The notes beneath the pieces were generated by a model that was given only the letters and a program-made list of their open reading frames with translations, had not been told where the DNA came from and searched no databases. 13,392 nt of DNA from an uncultured Bacillota bacterium (GTDB lineage Bacteria; Bacillota; Clostridia; Oscillospirales; Oscillospiraceae), in NCBI GenBank assembly GCA_937890735.1, contig CALACZ010000037.1, positions 1 to 13,392 on the forward strand. Direction: 5' to 3'. This document shows, one piece after another, positions 1 to 6,600 of this stretch. A program made the translations under genes and the position numbers. Position 1 is the stretch's first letter; every line of letters begins with the position of its first letter.

Positions 1-105
1 CCCTCTCCGTCCTTCGCTGCGCTCGGACACCTCCCCCAAAGGGGGAGGCAAGGGGGTGTGCCTTTTTGCGGGGTGGGTGTGCAAAATTTGCGGGTGCGTG
101 CCGCC

Positions 106-127
106 GGGTCGATGTGGGCATCGACCC
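106..127. repeat. Hairpin repeat, GTCGATG stem
   Basis: A 9-base stem (GGGTCGATG / CATCGACCC, 106-114 with 119-127) is followed by CCTACA and an AT-rich stretch. The 19 bases leading into it (86-104) occur again identically at 13196-13214, where they lead into a hairpin of different stem sequence. This marks one member of an interspersed repeat family. Confidence 0.7.
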
Positions 128-148
128 CTACACAAAATTATTCATTAT

Positions 149-175
149 TCACCATTCATCATTCATTATTCATTA
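149..175 (+). repeat. Left copy of a 27-base inverted repeat (ATTCATT type)
   Basis: This AT-rich 27-mer, made of ATTCATT/ATTCATC units, matches the reverse complement of 12979-13005 at 26 of 27 positions. The two copies bracket the whole phage operon in opposite orientation. In both copies the AT block sits next to a hairpin whose outer edge carries CCCCTAC, so the 27-mer appears to be part of a larger composite repeat and not an isolated site. Confidence 0.65.
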
Positions 176-185
176 ACGAAACAAC

Positions 186-205
186 GGGAGGGGCAAGCCC
201 CTCCC
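186..205. repeat. Hairpin repeat, GGGAGGGGC stem
   Basis: A perfect 9-base stem (186-194 with 197-205) has a two-base centre and is followed by CTACGG. It closely resembles the hairpin at 13128-13148, which has the same GGGAGGGG core and the same CTACGG continuation. Confidence 0.65.
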
Positions 206-258
206 CTACGGTACGACGAAACGCGTAACATCTCAAAAATAAGTACCCTTCCCCTCAT

Positions 259-338
259 CAGTCGGCTTTGCCGGCAGCTTCCCCCCAGGGGGAAGCCAGG
301 GTGCGGCGGACAGCTTCCCCTCAAGGGGAGGCTTTTTT
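259..338 (+). terminator. Palindromic repeat block ending in a terminator-like hairpin
   Basis: The block begins with CAGTCGGCTTTGCCGGCAG (a small stem of its own), continues with a 9-base stem at 277-285/288-296, and ends with GCTTCCCC/GGGGAGGC at 313-320/325-332 (one T-G wobble) followed by six T residues at 333-338. The final hairpin has the shape of a rho-independent terminator reading rightwards, towards the phage operon. The same block is a familiar dispersed repeat in gut Clostridia, so it may be a repeat that happens to resemble a terminator. Confidence 0.5.
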
Positions 339-352
339 GTGCTTTTGGGGGA

Positions 353-377
353 GTTGTCTGTTTTCAGGCAACTTTTT
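353..377 (+). terminator. Probable rho-independent terminator upstream of the operon
   Basis: GTTGTCTG (353-360) pairs with CAGGCAAC (365-372) through one wobble pair around a TTTT loop, and five T residues follow at 373-377. It lies 48 bases before the small terminase start. It would stop rightward transcription entering from the left, or act as a control point if the operon is read by antitermination. The T tract is short, so strength is uncertain. Confidence 0.5.
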
Positions 378-424
378 CTGGTTTTGGGGGTTTGGGTGAA
401 AGGTGGTGAGGGGCTGCGGGGACG

Positions 425-721
425 ATGGCTAATTCGGATTTGGAGCGGATCAGGCGGCAGCTTCGGAAGATGGCGTTTGGACGGGTGAACGACTGCGTGA
501 AGCTGGCTTTGAGCGAGTATGACGACATCGCAAAGCTCGACCTTTCGATGCTCACCGAGATCAAGCGCAGCGACAAGGGCGGCGTGGAGCTGAAGCTGCT
601 GGACAGGACGAAAATTCTGGCACAGCTCGCGCAGCTTTGCGAGGGCGACGAGCGGTCGGCGGCGGCGCGGCAGCTTTTGAAGGCGCTGGATGAGGAGCAC
701 GAGGCGGACGATGGAGCGTAA
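425..721 (+). CDS. terS: Putative terminase small subunit, lacking the HTH domain
   Basis: The small terminase subunit normally recognises phage DNA and hands it to the large subunit for packaging. The call rests on position (directly before the large terminase, overlapping it) and on a match to the C-terminal part of the Terminase_2-type family: about residues 20-70 include DDIAKLDLSMLTEIKRSDKG and the LDRTKILAQLAQL helix. The protein has only 98 residues, against roughly 150-270 in the family, and shows no N-terminal helix-turn-helix. An in-frame stop at 407-409 rules out an upstream extension in this frame. The ribosome-binding site is weak (G-rich, GAGGGG about 12 bases before ATG). It could instead be an unrelated small packaging factor. 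Confidence 0.6.
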   Translation: MANSDLERIRRQLRKMAFGRVNDCVKLALSEYDDIAKLDLSMLTEIKRSDKGGVELKLLDRTKILAQLAQLCEGDERSAAARQLLKALDEEHEADDGA

Positions 722-1970
722 CGGCGGGTTCTCGCCCAAGCAGCGGCGGGCGATGCTCTGGTGGCGCGCGGGCAGCCCCGACCGGCGGTATGAGGCGATC
801 GTCTGCGACGGGGCGATCCGCTCGGGAAAAACGTTTGCGATGACGCTGGGGTTTTTCCTGTGGGCGATGAGCGAATTTACGGGCAGGCGCTTTGCACTGT
901 GCGGCAGGACGGTGGGCGCGCTGCGGCGAAATGTATTGGCGGACACGCTGCCGGTGTTCCGCGCGCTGGGGATGGATTTTTCCTGGCGGGCGGCGGACGG
1001 GTGCTGGCGAGTGCGCTTCGGCGGGCGGGAGAACGACTTTTTCCTGTTCGGCGGGAACGACGAGCGGTCGGCGGCGCTCATTCAGGGCGTGACGCTGGCG
1101 GGCGTGTTTCTGGACGAGGTGGTACTGATGCCGCGCTCGTTCGTGGAGCAGGCGTGCGCGCGGTGCTCGGACGCGGGCAGCCGCTTGTGGTTCAACTGCA
1201 ACCCCGAAGGTCCGCAGCACTGGTTTTACCGGCAGTGGATCATGCGGGCGGAGGAGATGAACTGCCTGCATCTGCATTTTACGATGCAGGACAATCCCGC
1301 GCTCTCGCCGCAGATCCGCAGGCGGTACGCGCGGATGTATGCGGGCGTGTTTTACCGGCGGTTCGTACAGGGGCTGTGGGTCGCCGCCGAGGGGCGGGTG
1401 TACGACTTTTACGACACGAGCCTTGCACAGCCCGCGCCGGCGGGCGAGTTTTCGGAGTGGGTGATCTCGTGCGACTACGGGACGGTGAATCCGGCGTCGT
1501 TCGGGCTGTGGGGACGGCTGGACGGCGTGTGGTACAGGGTGAAGGAATTTTACTTTGACGCGCGGCGCGAGGGACGGCAGATGACGGATGAGGAATACGC
1601 CGGGGCGCTGGGAAAACTCGCGGGCGGGCGGGAAATTCGGCGGGTGATCGTCGATCCGTCGGCGGCGAGCTTCATCCAGACGCTGCGCAGGCGGGGCTGG
1701 CAGGTGGAGAAGGCGAACAACGATGTGCTCAACGGCATCCGGCGGACGGCGGACGCGCTGCGGTCGGGGCGGATCGTCATCTGCGCGGAGTGCGTGGACT
1801 GCCTGCGGGAGATGGACCTGTATGTCTGGGAGCGCGGCGGGACGCGCGACCGGGTGGAAAAACGAAACGACCACGCGATGGACGATATGCGCTATTTCGT
1901 GATGGGCGTTTTAGAGCCGCCGCGCGGATTTACGGCGGTGGCGGTCTTACGACAGGAAGGGAGTACATGA
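711..1970 (+). CDS. terL: Phage terminase large subunit (ATPase/nuclease)
   Basis: This is the DNA-packaging motor, which drives DNA into the prohead with ATP and cuts the concatemer. The 419-residue length is normal for PBSX XtmB-like terminases. Visible motifs are Walker A GAIRSGKT (residues 34-41), Walker B GVFLDE (131-136), the coupling motif NCNPEGP (about 162-168), and a C-terminal RNase H-like nuclease with candidate metal ligands D255 (CDYG), D315 (VDPS) and D387/D391 (NDHAMDD). The domain appears complete and active. The ATG at 711 is preferred over one at 690 because it overlaps the small-subunit stop and has a GGAG/GAGG stretch at suitable distance. The stop overlaps the portal start (ATGA). 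Confidence 0.95.
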   Translation: MERNGGFSPKQRRAMLWWRAGSPDRRYEAIVCDGAIRSGKTFAMTLGFFLWAMSEFTGRRFALCGRTVGALRRNVLADTLPVFRALGMDFSWRAADGCWRVRFGGRENDFFLFGGNDERSAALIQGVTLAGVFLDEVVLMPRSFVEQACARCSDAGSRLWFNCNPEGPQHWFYRQWIMRAEEMNCLHLHFTMQDNPALSPQIRRRYARMYAGVFYRRFVQGLWVAAEGRVYDFYDTSLAQPAPAGEFSEWVISCDYGTVNPASFGLWGRLDGVWYRVKEFYFDARREGRQMTDEEYAGALGKLAGGREIRRVIVDPSAASFIQTLRRRGWQVEKANNDVLNGIRRTADALRSGRIVICAECVDCLREMDLYVWERGGTRDRVEKRNDHAMDDMRYFVMGVLEPPRGFTAVAVLRQEGST

Positions 1971-3097
1971 TGCGAAAACAGGAACAGCGGGGTATTGCAA
2001 AGGCGGCGCAGCTTCGGACGCAGGAGCAGAATCCGTTCGGCGCGCTGGGGCAGTCGTGGGCGCTCGGTGGGGCGCAGGAGGAGATGTTTGAGGCGATGCG
2101 CGCGGCGCTGCCGATCCTGGACGCGGCGGTGGGAAAGCTGGTGCGGCTGACGGGCGGGTTCGACATTTCGTGCCGGGATAAACGCGCGGAGGACGGACTG
2201 CGGCGGTTTTTGCGCGGGGTGAACGTGGGGCGCGGACAGGTCGGCATTGCGGGCTTTTTGGAGGCGTATCTCGACAGCCTCCTGATGTATGGGCGCGCGG
2301 TGGGCGAACTGGTGATGTCCGGCGGGCGCTTACAGGCGGTGTGCTGGGGCGATGTGCGGAAGGTCCATGTGAAGCAGGGCACGTCGCCGCTGGAGGTGAA
2401 GCTATGCGTGTGGGAAAACGGGCAGGAGCGGGTGCTGCCGTATCAGGATCTGCTGCTGTTTTCAACGTGGAACACGAACGCGGCGCATCCCTACGGCACG
2501 TCGCTGTTTGCCTCAATGCCGTTTTTGGCGGACGTGCTGCTGAAAATTTACAGGACGATCGGCGTCAACTGGGAGCGGGCGGGGAATGTGCGCTATTCCG
2601 TCGTTTACAAGCCCGGCAGCGAGACCGTGCAGTCAGAGCAGGCGGCGGAGCAGATGGCGCGCGAATGGTCGCAGGCGATGCGCAGCAGCCGAAACGGCGA
2701 GGTGCGCGACTTTGTGGCGGTGGGCGATGTGGAAATTCGCGTGATCGGCGCGGACGGGCAGGCGCTCGACTCCGAAGTGCCGGTGCGGCAGATCCTCGAA
2801 CAGCTCGTCGCCAGGACGGGGCTGCCGCCGTTTATGCTGGGGCTGAGCTGGTCGTCCACCGAGCGGATGAGCGCGCAGCAGGCGGATCTGCTCACGTCCG
2901 AGCTGTGGGCGCTGCGGCGGTGCGTGCAGCCGGTTTTGGAGAAAATTTGCCGGGCGTGGCTGCGGTCGGAGGGCATTGGTGGCGAGGCGGAGATCGTGTG
3001 GGACGATATTTCACTTCAGGATACGGTGGAGGAAGCGCACGCGGAGCTTTACCGCGCGCAGGCGGAAAAGCTGCGGGCGGAAAACGGAAAGGAGTAA
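1967..3097 (+). CDS. Phage portal protein
   Basis: The portal forms the dodecameric ring at one capsid vertex through which DNA enters and leaves, and it docks the terminase and later the neck. Family features are the N-terminal helical part with LPILDAAVGKLVRLTGG (about 48-64), the wing/stem segment around residues 95-205, and the C-terminal LPPFMLGLSWSSTERMSAQQ region (about 286-305) followed by long helices. At 376 residues it is short for a portal (usually 400-530). The start is the ATG overlapping the terminase stop, preceded by AGGAAGGGAG; a second ATG follows immediately. The C-terminus is charged and helical. Resemblance is to the XkdE/SPP1-type portals of Gram-positive phages, judged by eye. 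Confidence 0.88.
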   Translation: MMRKQEQRGIAKAAQLRTQEQNPFGALGQSWALGGAQEEMFEAMRAALPILDAAVGKLVRLTGGFDISCRDKRAEDGLRRFLRGVNVGRGQVGIAGFLEAYLDSLLMYGRAVGELVMSGGRLQAVCWGDVRKVHVKQGTSPLEVKLCVWENGQERVLPYQDLLLFSTWNTNAAHPYGTSLFASMPFLADVLLKIYRTIGVNWERAGNVRYSVVYKPGSETVQSEQAAEQMAREWSQAMRSSRNGEVRDFVAVGDVEIRVIGADGQALDSEVPVRQILEQLVARTGLPPFMLGLSWSSTERMSAQQADLLTSELWALRRCVQPVLEKICRAWLRSEGIGGEAEIVWDDISLQDTVEEAHAELYRAQAEKLRAENGKE

Positions 3098-3101
3098 CAT
3101 C

Positions 3102-3974
3102 ATGGAGGTTCAGAAGCAGGCGGGCGTTCTGACCGCGGGCAAGCCCACGGCGGAGCAGCTGGAGAAGATCAATTTGCAGGCAAAGACGCCGCTGGCGGCG
3201 GAGGAGGTGTACGTCTTTTCCGTGCGGCTGTGCGACGATCAGCCGGACCGCGACCACGAGCGGTTTTCGACCGACGCATTGCCGCGGCTCGCGGAGCTGT
3301 TCGTGGGAAAGACCGGCGTTGCCGACCACGCGTGGTCGAGCGAAAAGCAGCTGGCGCGCATTTTTGAGACGAGCGTCGAATACGCGGACGGCGCGGCGTA
3401 TATCAAAGCCTGGGCGTATATCCTGCGCACGGACAAGACGGCGGAGCTCATCCGCGAGATCGAGGCGGGCATTAAGAAGGAGGTCTCGGTCGGGTGCGCG
3501 ATGGGGCGGTCGGTCTGCTCGATCTGCGGGGCGGACTACGGGACGTGCCAGCATGAGAAGGGGCAGGCATACGGCGGGAAGGAATGCGTGGCGGTTTTGT
3601 GCGAGCCGCAGGACGCCTACGAATTTTCGTTTGTGGCTGTTCCGGCGCAGCGAAGCGCGGGCGTACTGAAGCGGCTGCGCGGCGAGGGTGACGAGCTGAC
3701 GGAGTTTGCGCGCGTGCATTTGCAGAAGCAGGCGGAGCTGGGCAGGCAGTACCGCGAGCGGCTGCGCGGGGAGGTCGTGCGGCTGGCGATGCTGACGGAT
3801 GTGGCGGTGGAGCAGGATGTGCTGGAGATGATGGTCTCGGCGCTGTCGCCGGAGCAGCTCGTATCGGCGGAGAAGAGCCTTTCCAGAAAGGCGGAGGGGA
3901 TGTATCCGCCGGTATGTCAGCTCGCGGAGCGGCAGGCGGCGAAGAAGGAGACGGACAGCGCGTTTTTGGTGTAA
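3102..3974 (+). CDS. Prohead protease-like (XkdF-type) protein with zinc-finger insert
   Basis: This is a 290-residue protein between portal and capsid, the usual place of the capsid maturation protease. The N-terminal two thirds follow the pattern of phage serine proteases of the HK97/XkdF type: a DRDHERF segment (49-55), DHAW with candidate catalytic H76, and EVSVG with candidate catalytic S129. Just after S129 sits C139-x2-C142-x6-C149-x-H151, a probable zinc site. The C-terminal 90 residues are charged and helical and may act as a built-in scaffold, since no separate scaffold gene is seen. The ATG at 3102 is chosen because GGAAAGGAG lies just upstream and it follows the portal stop by four bases. 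Protease activity itself is inferred. Confidence 0.75.
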   Translation: MEVQKQAGVLTAGKPTAEQLEKINLQAKTPLAAEEVYVFSVRLCDDQPDRDHERFSTDALPRLAELFVGKTGVADHAWSSEKQLARIFETSVEYADGAAYIKAWAYILRTDKTAELIREIEAGIKKEVSVGCAMGRSVCSICGADYGTCQHEKGQAYGGKECVAVLCEPQDAYEFSFVAVPAQRSAGVLKRLRGEGDELTEFARVHLQKQAELGRQYRERLRGEVVRLAMLTDVAVEQDVLEMMVSALSPEQLVSAEKSLSRKAEGMYPPVCQLAERQAAKKETDSAFLV

Positions 3975-3978
3975 ATGA

Positions 3979-4000
3979 CAGTGACAGCTTTCTGACACTG
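3979..4000 (+). promoter_or_regulatory. Intergenic hairpin before the decoration and capsid genes
   Basis: CAGTGACAG (3979-3987) pairs with CTGACACTG (3992-4000) around a CTTT loop, with one A-A mismatch in the stem. It lies in the only intergenic gap above 25 bases inside the operon. No T run follows, so it is not a classical terminator. It could be an mRNA processing or stability site that lets the downstream capsid messages accumulate. The role is a guess; the palindrome is visible. Confidence 0.4.
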
Positions 4001-4009
4001 CATATTTTG

Positions 4010-4017
4010 AAGGAGGT
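4010..4017 (+). promoter_or_regulatory. Near-consensus Shine-Dalgarno for the decoration protein
   Basis: AAGGAGGT ends six bases before the ATG at 4024. It is the closest match to the anti-SD consensus in the operon and fixes that start. High translation would suit a protein needed in hundreds of copies per capsid. Confidence 0.75.
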
Positions 4018-4023
4018 AGGACA

Positions 4024-4392
4024 ATGGCAATTTCTTTTGAGGCGATCGCGGAGCGATATGTGACGTTCCTCGCGGGAGACACCGCGGCGGAGGGCAAGCT
4101 CTGCAAGGTCACGGCGAACGGCACGGTGGGTGCGTGCGCGGGCGGCGACGATTTTTGCGGCGTCATCACGCAGGTGCGAAACGGCGCGGCAAGCGTGCTG
4201 ATGGGCGGCTTTGTGAAGCTGCCGTACACCGGGACTGCGCCCGCGCTGGGCTTTTCGGCGCTGGTGGCGGACGGTGCGAGCGGCGTGCGTGTGCCCGCGG
4301 CGGCGACGGAGTCAAAGCCCGCGGAGACGGGCAGAAGCCATCTGGTGGTGAACGTGGACACGGCAAACAAGACCGTGGGTCTGTTCCTGTAA
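4024..4392 (+). CDS. Capsid decoration (cement) protein, DUF2190-like
   Basis: This small protein lies directly before the major capsid protein, where many phages encode a head decoration or stabilising protein that binds the outside of the expanded capsid. It has 122 residues, rich in Gly, Ala and Val with many short predicted strands, including an FCGVITQVRNGAASVLMGG segment around 40-60 typical of the DUF2190/cement group. It has no signal peptide or membrane segment. A strong ribosome-binding site and the preceding hairpin suggest high expression. Assignment rests on position, size and beta-rich pattern; no catalytic motif applies. Confidence 0.7.
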   Translation: MAISFEAIAERYVTFLAGDTAAEGKLCKVTANGTVGACAGGDDFCGVITQVRNGAASVLMGGFVKLPYTGTAPALGFSALVADGASGVRVPAAATESKPAETGRSHLVVNVDTANKTVGLFL

Positions 4393-4413
4393 TTCGGAAA
4401 GGAGAGAAGAACG

Positions 4414-5439
4414 ATGGGTTTTGATTCGATCAGACTGGAAAAGGGTATGTACCGCGAGAGCGGCAAGAGCTTTGCGCAGGTTTTGGAATCGCTCGACCCG
4501 AGCGAAAATTACACCGGCACGGCGCTGGAGGGGACGGACGCGTTCCAGCGTCAGCTCAAGCGCTTTGATATTCACGCGCGCGGCGCGTACTCTGACCCGG
4601 TGGAGAAATTCTTCCGCACGGCGGAATCGAGCGTGCTGTTCCCGGAATATATCGCCCGCGCGGTGAAGCAGGGCATGGAGGAAAACGACGTGCTGCCGAA
4701 GATCGTGGCGACCACGACGACCATCGACGCGATGGACTACCGCAGCGTGTATTCCGCCGCGTCGGAGGAGGATAAGAAGCTGATGCAGGTGGCGGAGGGC
4801 GCGAGCATCCCGGCGACCGAAATTCGCAGCAAGTCGAATCTGGTAAAGCTCAACAAGCGCGGGAGAATGCTGGTGGCGTCGTATGAGGCCATCCGCTTCC
4901 AGAAGCTCGATCTGTTTGCCGTGACGCTGCGCCAGATCGGCGCGTACATCCAGAAGATGCATTTGCAGGACGCCGTGGACGTGCTGGTAAACGGCGACGG
5001 GAACGGCAACGCCGCCGAGACGCTGACCATCGGCACGAGTCCGCTGAGCGGGACGAAGGGGACGCTGACGTACGCGCAGCTCGTGGAGTTCTGGTCGCAG
5101 TTTGAGCCGTACACGATGAACGCACTGCTCGCCGCTCCCGACGCGATGGTGAAGATGCTGAAGCTGACGGAGTTCCAGAACCCGCTGACGGGGCTCAATT
5201 TCCAGGGCACGGGCAAGCTGTCCGCCCCGATGGGCGCGGAGCTGCTGCGCGCGGCGTGCGTGCCGTCGGGCAAGCTCATCGGTCTGGACCGCCGCTATGC
5301 GCTGGAGATGGTGCAGGCGGGCGAGGTGAGCGTGGAATACGACAAGCTCATCGACCGCCAGCTCGAGCGCGCGGCGATCACGTCCATCTCCGGCTTTGGC
5401 AAGATCATGCCGGAGGCGGCAAAGGTGCTGGTGATCTGA
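4414..5439 (+). CDS. Major capsid protein (HK97-fold type)
   Basis: This is the main building block of the icosahedral head. It is a 341-residue protein placed after protease and decoration genes and before the connector, as in PBSX XkdG. The first 60 or so residues are polar and could be the part removed by the protease. The central region (about 70-195), with SSVLFPEYIARAVKQG, the TTTTIDAMDYRSVYSAASEE stretch and the long helix ending in QIGAYIQKMHLQDAVDVLVN, is the pattern I associate with clostridial phage capsid proteins of the HK97 fold. The start is supported by GGAAAGGAGAG about ten bases upstream. The stop codon is followed at once by the TTG start of the next gene. Confidence 0.88.
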   Translation: MGFDSIRLEKGMYRESGKSFAQVLESLDPSENYTGTALEGTDAFQRQLKRFDIHARGAYSDPVEKFFRTAESSVLFPEYIARAVKQGMEENDVLPKIVATTTTIDAMDYRSVYSAASEEDKKLMQVAEGASIPATEIRSKSNLVKLNKRGRMLVASYEAIRFQKLDLFAVTLRQIGAYIQKMHLQDAVDVLVNGDGNGNAAETLTIGTSPLSGTKGTLTYAQLVEFWSQFEPYTMNALLAAPDAMVKMLKLTEFQNPLTGLNFQGTGKLSAPMGAELLRAACVPSGKLIGLDRRYALEMVQAGEVSVEYDKLIDRQLERAAITSISGFGKIMPEAAKVLVI

Positions 5440-5793
5440 TTGGCACGGGCGGACGAAATTTACACGCTGGCGGCGGGCTTTTCCGCCGCCGGCGCGCCCG
5501 ATGAGGCGGCGCTGCGGGCGCTTTGCAGCGCGGCGGAGGTCGAGCTGACGAAGAGGCTTCGCCGGGATGTGACGGCGGAGGACTGCGGCGCGTGCTACAC
5601 CTGCGCGGCGGCGATGCTGGCGGCGGCGAATTACCGCGAAACCGCTGGGATGGGCAGCGTGCAGGCGTTTCGCGTGGGAGACGTTTCGGTGACGCCGGGG
5701 GCAAACAGCGCCCGGGCGCTGCGGATTGCCGCGGAGCGGCTGATGCTGCCGTTCCTCGCGGGCGGGCTTTCGTGCAGGGGGGTCATCGGATGA
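5440..5793 (+). CDS. Head-tail connector (adaptor) protein, XkdH-position
   Basis: This 117-residue, largely helical protein directly follows the capsid gene, where phages encode the adaptor ring that binds the portal from below (gp6/gp15-type). It shows helices at about 2-45 and 48-70, a central RVGDVSVTPGAN turn, and a C-terminal helix. The start is an unusual TTG abutting the capsid stop with no spacing, so translation probably depends on ribosomes finishing the capsid protein; no good Shine-Dalgarno is seen closer than AAAGG about 15 bases away. No better start is found further in. Function is assigned mostly by position. Confidence 0.65.
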   Translation: MARADEIYTLAAGFSAAGAPDEAALRALCSAAEVELTKRLRRDVTAEDCGACYTCAAAMLAAANYRETAGMGSVQAFRVGDVSVTPGANSARALRIAAERLMLPFLAGGLSCRGVIG

Positions 5794-6122
5794 AGGAGCT
5801 GATCGGGCGCATTTTGCAGCAGTACGGCAGCGCGGCGGAGGTCGCAGTGACGGGCGGCACGCAGACGGTGCGGGCATTCATCCAGCCGGTGACGGAGGCG
5901 GGCTGGGAGAGCGTTCGCCGGACGATGCGCGCCATTGGGGAAATTCCGCGCGGAAGATCCGTGTACATCGGTCCGGCGGACGTGCTGCCGGAGGCGGACG
6001 CTCTGGTGCGCGCGGGCGGGAAACGCTATCGCGTGCAGCGCGCGGAGCGGCTGTTTTTCGCGGACGAGGCGCTGTATGTGTGGGGGCTTTTGCGCGAGAC
6101 GGGAGGAACGGCGGATGCATGA
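5790..6122 (+). CDS. Head closure/neck protein, probable
   Basis: This is a 110-residue protein in the slot where tailed phages encode the head-completion (stopper) protein that seals DNA in the head. It starts with an amphipathic helix, then has alternating strands, including PRGRSVYIGPADVLPEAD and a KRYRVQRAERLFF strand pair near the end, followed by YVWGLLRE. This strand-rich pattern is shared with small neck proteins of clostridial prophages, but no family-defining motif is visible. Its ATG overlaps the upstream stop by four bases and its end overlaps the next gene by eight. Its role could also be tail completion. Confidence 0.55.
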   Translation: MKELIGRILQQYGSAAEVAVTGGTQTVRAFIQPVTEAGWESVRRTMRAIGEIPRGRSVYIGPADVLPEADALVRAGGKRYRVQRAERLFFADEALYVWGLLRETGGTADA

Positions 6123-6600
6123 GCTGATCGAGGCGATCTGCGGACTTCTTACAGAGGCGGGCGTGACGGTCGTGCGGCAGTTTTATCCCGGGGCAGCGCC
6201 GGAGCTGGACGCGCCGGTGACGGCGGTGGGCCTACAGGGCGCGAAGAGCGGCGCGGCGGCGCAGTTTTCGTATCTGGGGATGCGGGAGGAGGCGGACGGC
6301 GGGCGCACGGCGCTGTACGGCTGCGAGCTGGCGGCGGAAATTTTGATGCAGATCTTTGCGCCGCGGCGCGGCGGGTCGGCGGCGTGCTACGCCGAGACGG
6401 AAAAGGTCGTTGCGGCGCTGTCCGGCGGCGCGGCGGGCGTGCAGCTCAGCGGGCTGAGCGTGGGCGCGTGCGGCTATGACGCGCAGAGCGACTGCTTCGT
6501 CTGCCCGGTGCGCGCGCAGGCGCAGGCGTATGTATACGCCGTGACGGACGAGGACGAGACGGAATTTACGGACTTTATTCTGAAGGGAGCGGTCAAATGA
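6115..6600 (+). CDS. Tail terminator/completion-like protein
   Basis: This 161-residue protein lies just before the tail sheath gene, the position of PBSX XkdJ and of tail-terminator proteins that cap the tube and sheath and join tail to head. It begins with a helix (MHELIEAICGLLTEAG), followed by strands, a central helix carrying CYAETEKVVAALSG, and strands near the end (RAQAQAYVYAVTDEDETEF). This arrangement fits the tail-terminator fold seen in several phages, but the call is positional. The ATG at 6115 is preferred over upstream possibilities because GGGAGGAACG lies just before it. It overlaps the sheath start by four bases. Confidence 0.55.
   Translation: MHELIEAICGLLTEAGVTVVRQFYPGAAPELDAPVTAVGLQGAKSGAAAQFSYLGMREEADGGRTALYGCELAAEILMQIFAPRRGGSAACYAETEKVVAALSGGAAGVQLSGLSVGACGYDAQSDCFVCPVRAQAQAYVYAVTDEDETEFTDFILKGAVK

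Larger units (their letters stand above)
1..424. other. Left non-coding flank, rich in palindromes
   Basis: No convincing gene is present. The region is a chain of short palindromes separated by low-complexity DNA: a C-rich/G-rich hairpin near 32-50, a stem at 106-127, an AT-rich ATTCATT stretch at 141-175, a stem at 186-205, the block CAGTCGGCTTTGCCGGCAG at about 259-277, and stems at 277-296, 313-332 and 353-372. The last two are followed by T runs and look like terminators. I recognise this kind of repeat mixture as typical intergenic DNA of gut Clostridia, which suggests the phage block sits in a bacterial chromosome. I see no clear promoter for the operon here; the bases between the last hairpin and the first gene are G-rich and lack a -35/-10 pair. 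Confidence 0.6.

Noticed and set aside
141..175. Possible CRISPR-like or tandem array in the ATTCATT stretch
   Set aside because: Units are about 7-10 bases, low-complexity and lack spacers of constant length.
56..409. Open frame of 117 codons on + across the left flank
   Set aside because: It runs through palindromic and AT-rich repeats and two terminator-like hairpins, has no ribosome-binding site, and its translation shows repeat-derived low complexity.
1..424. tRNA gene or phage attachment site in the left flank
   Set aside because: No cloverleaf or T-loop consensus was found on either strand, and the repeats shared by both flanks are hairpin-family members in mixed orientation rather than a direct att pair.
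690..710. Upstream ATG for the large terminase (seven extra residues)
   Set aside because: The ATG at 711 overlaps the small-subunit stop like the other junctions and has better spacing from the purine-rich stretch.
561..1874. Antisense open frame (437 codons) opposite the large terminase
   Set aside because: The + strand carries all terminase motifs in order; the antisense product is Arg/Pro/His-rich without recognisable features.
2892..4466. Long antisense open frame (524 codons) opposite portal end, protease and decoration genes
   Set aside because: It is opposite strongly supported phage genes; GC-rich codon use on + removes stops in the complementary frames. The translation is Arg/Leu/Pro-rich with no domain pattern.
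4312..5877. Long antisense open frame (521 codons) opposite the capsid and connector genes
   Set aside because: Same shadow effect; composition is Arg/His/Leu-rich and the capsid gene on + is clear.
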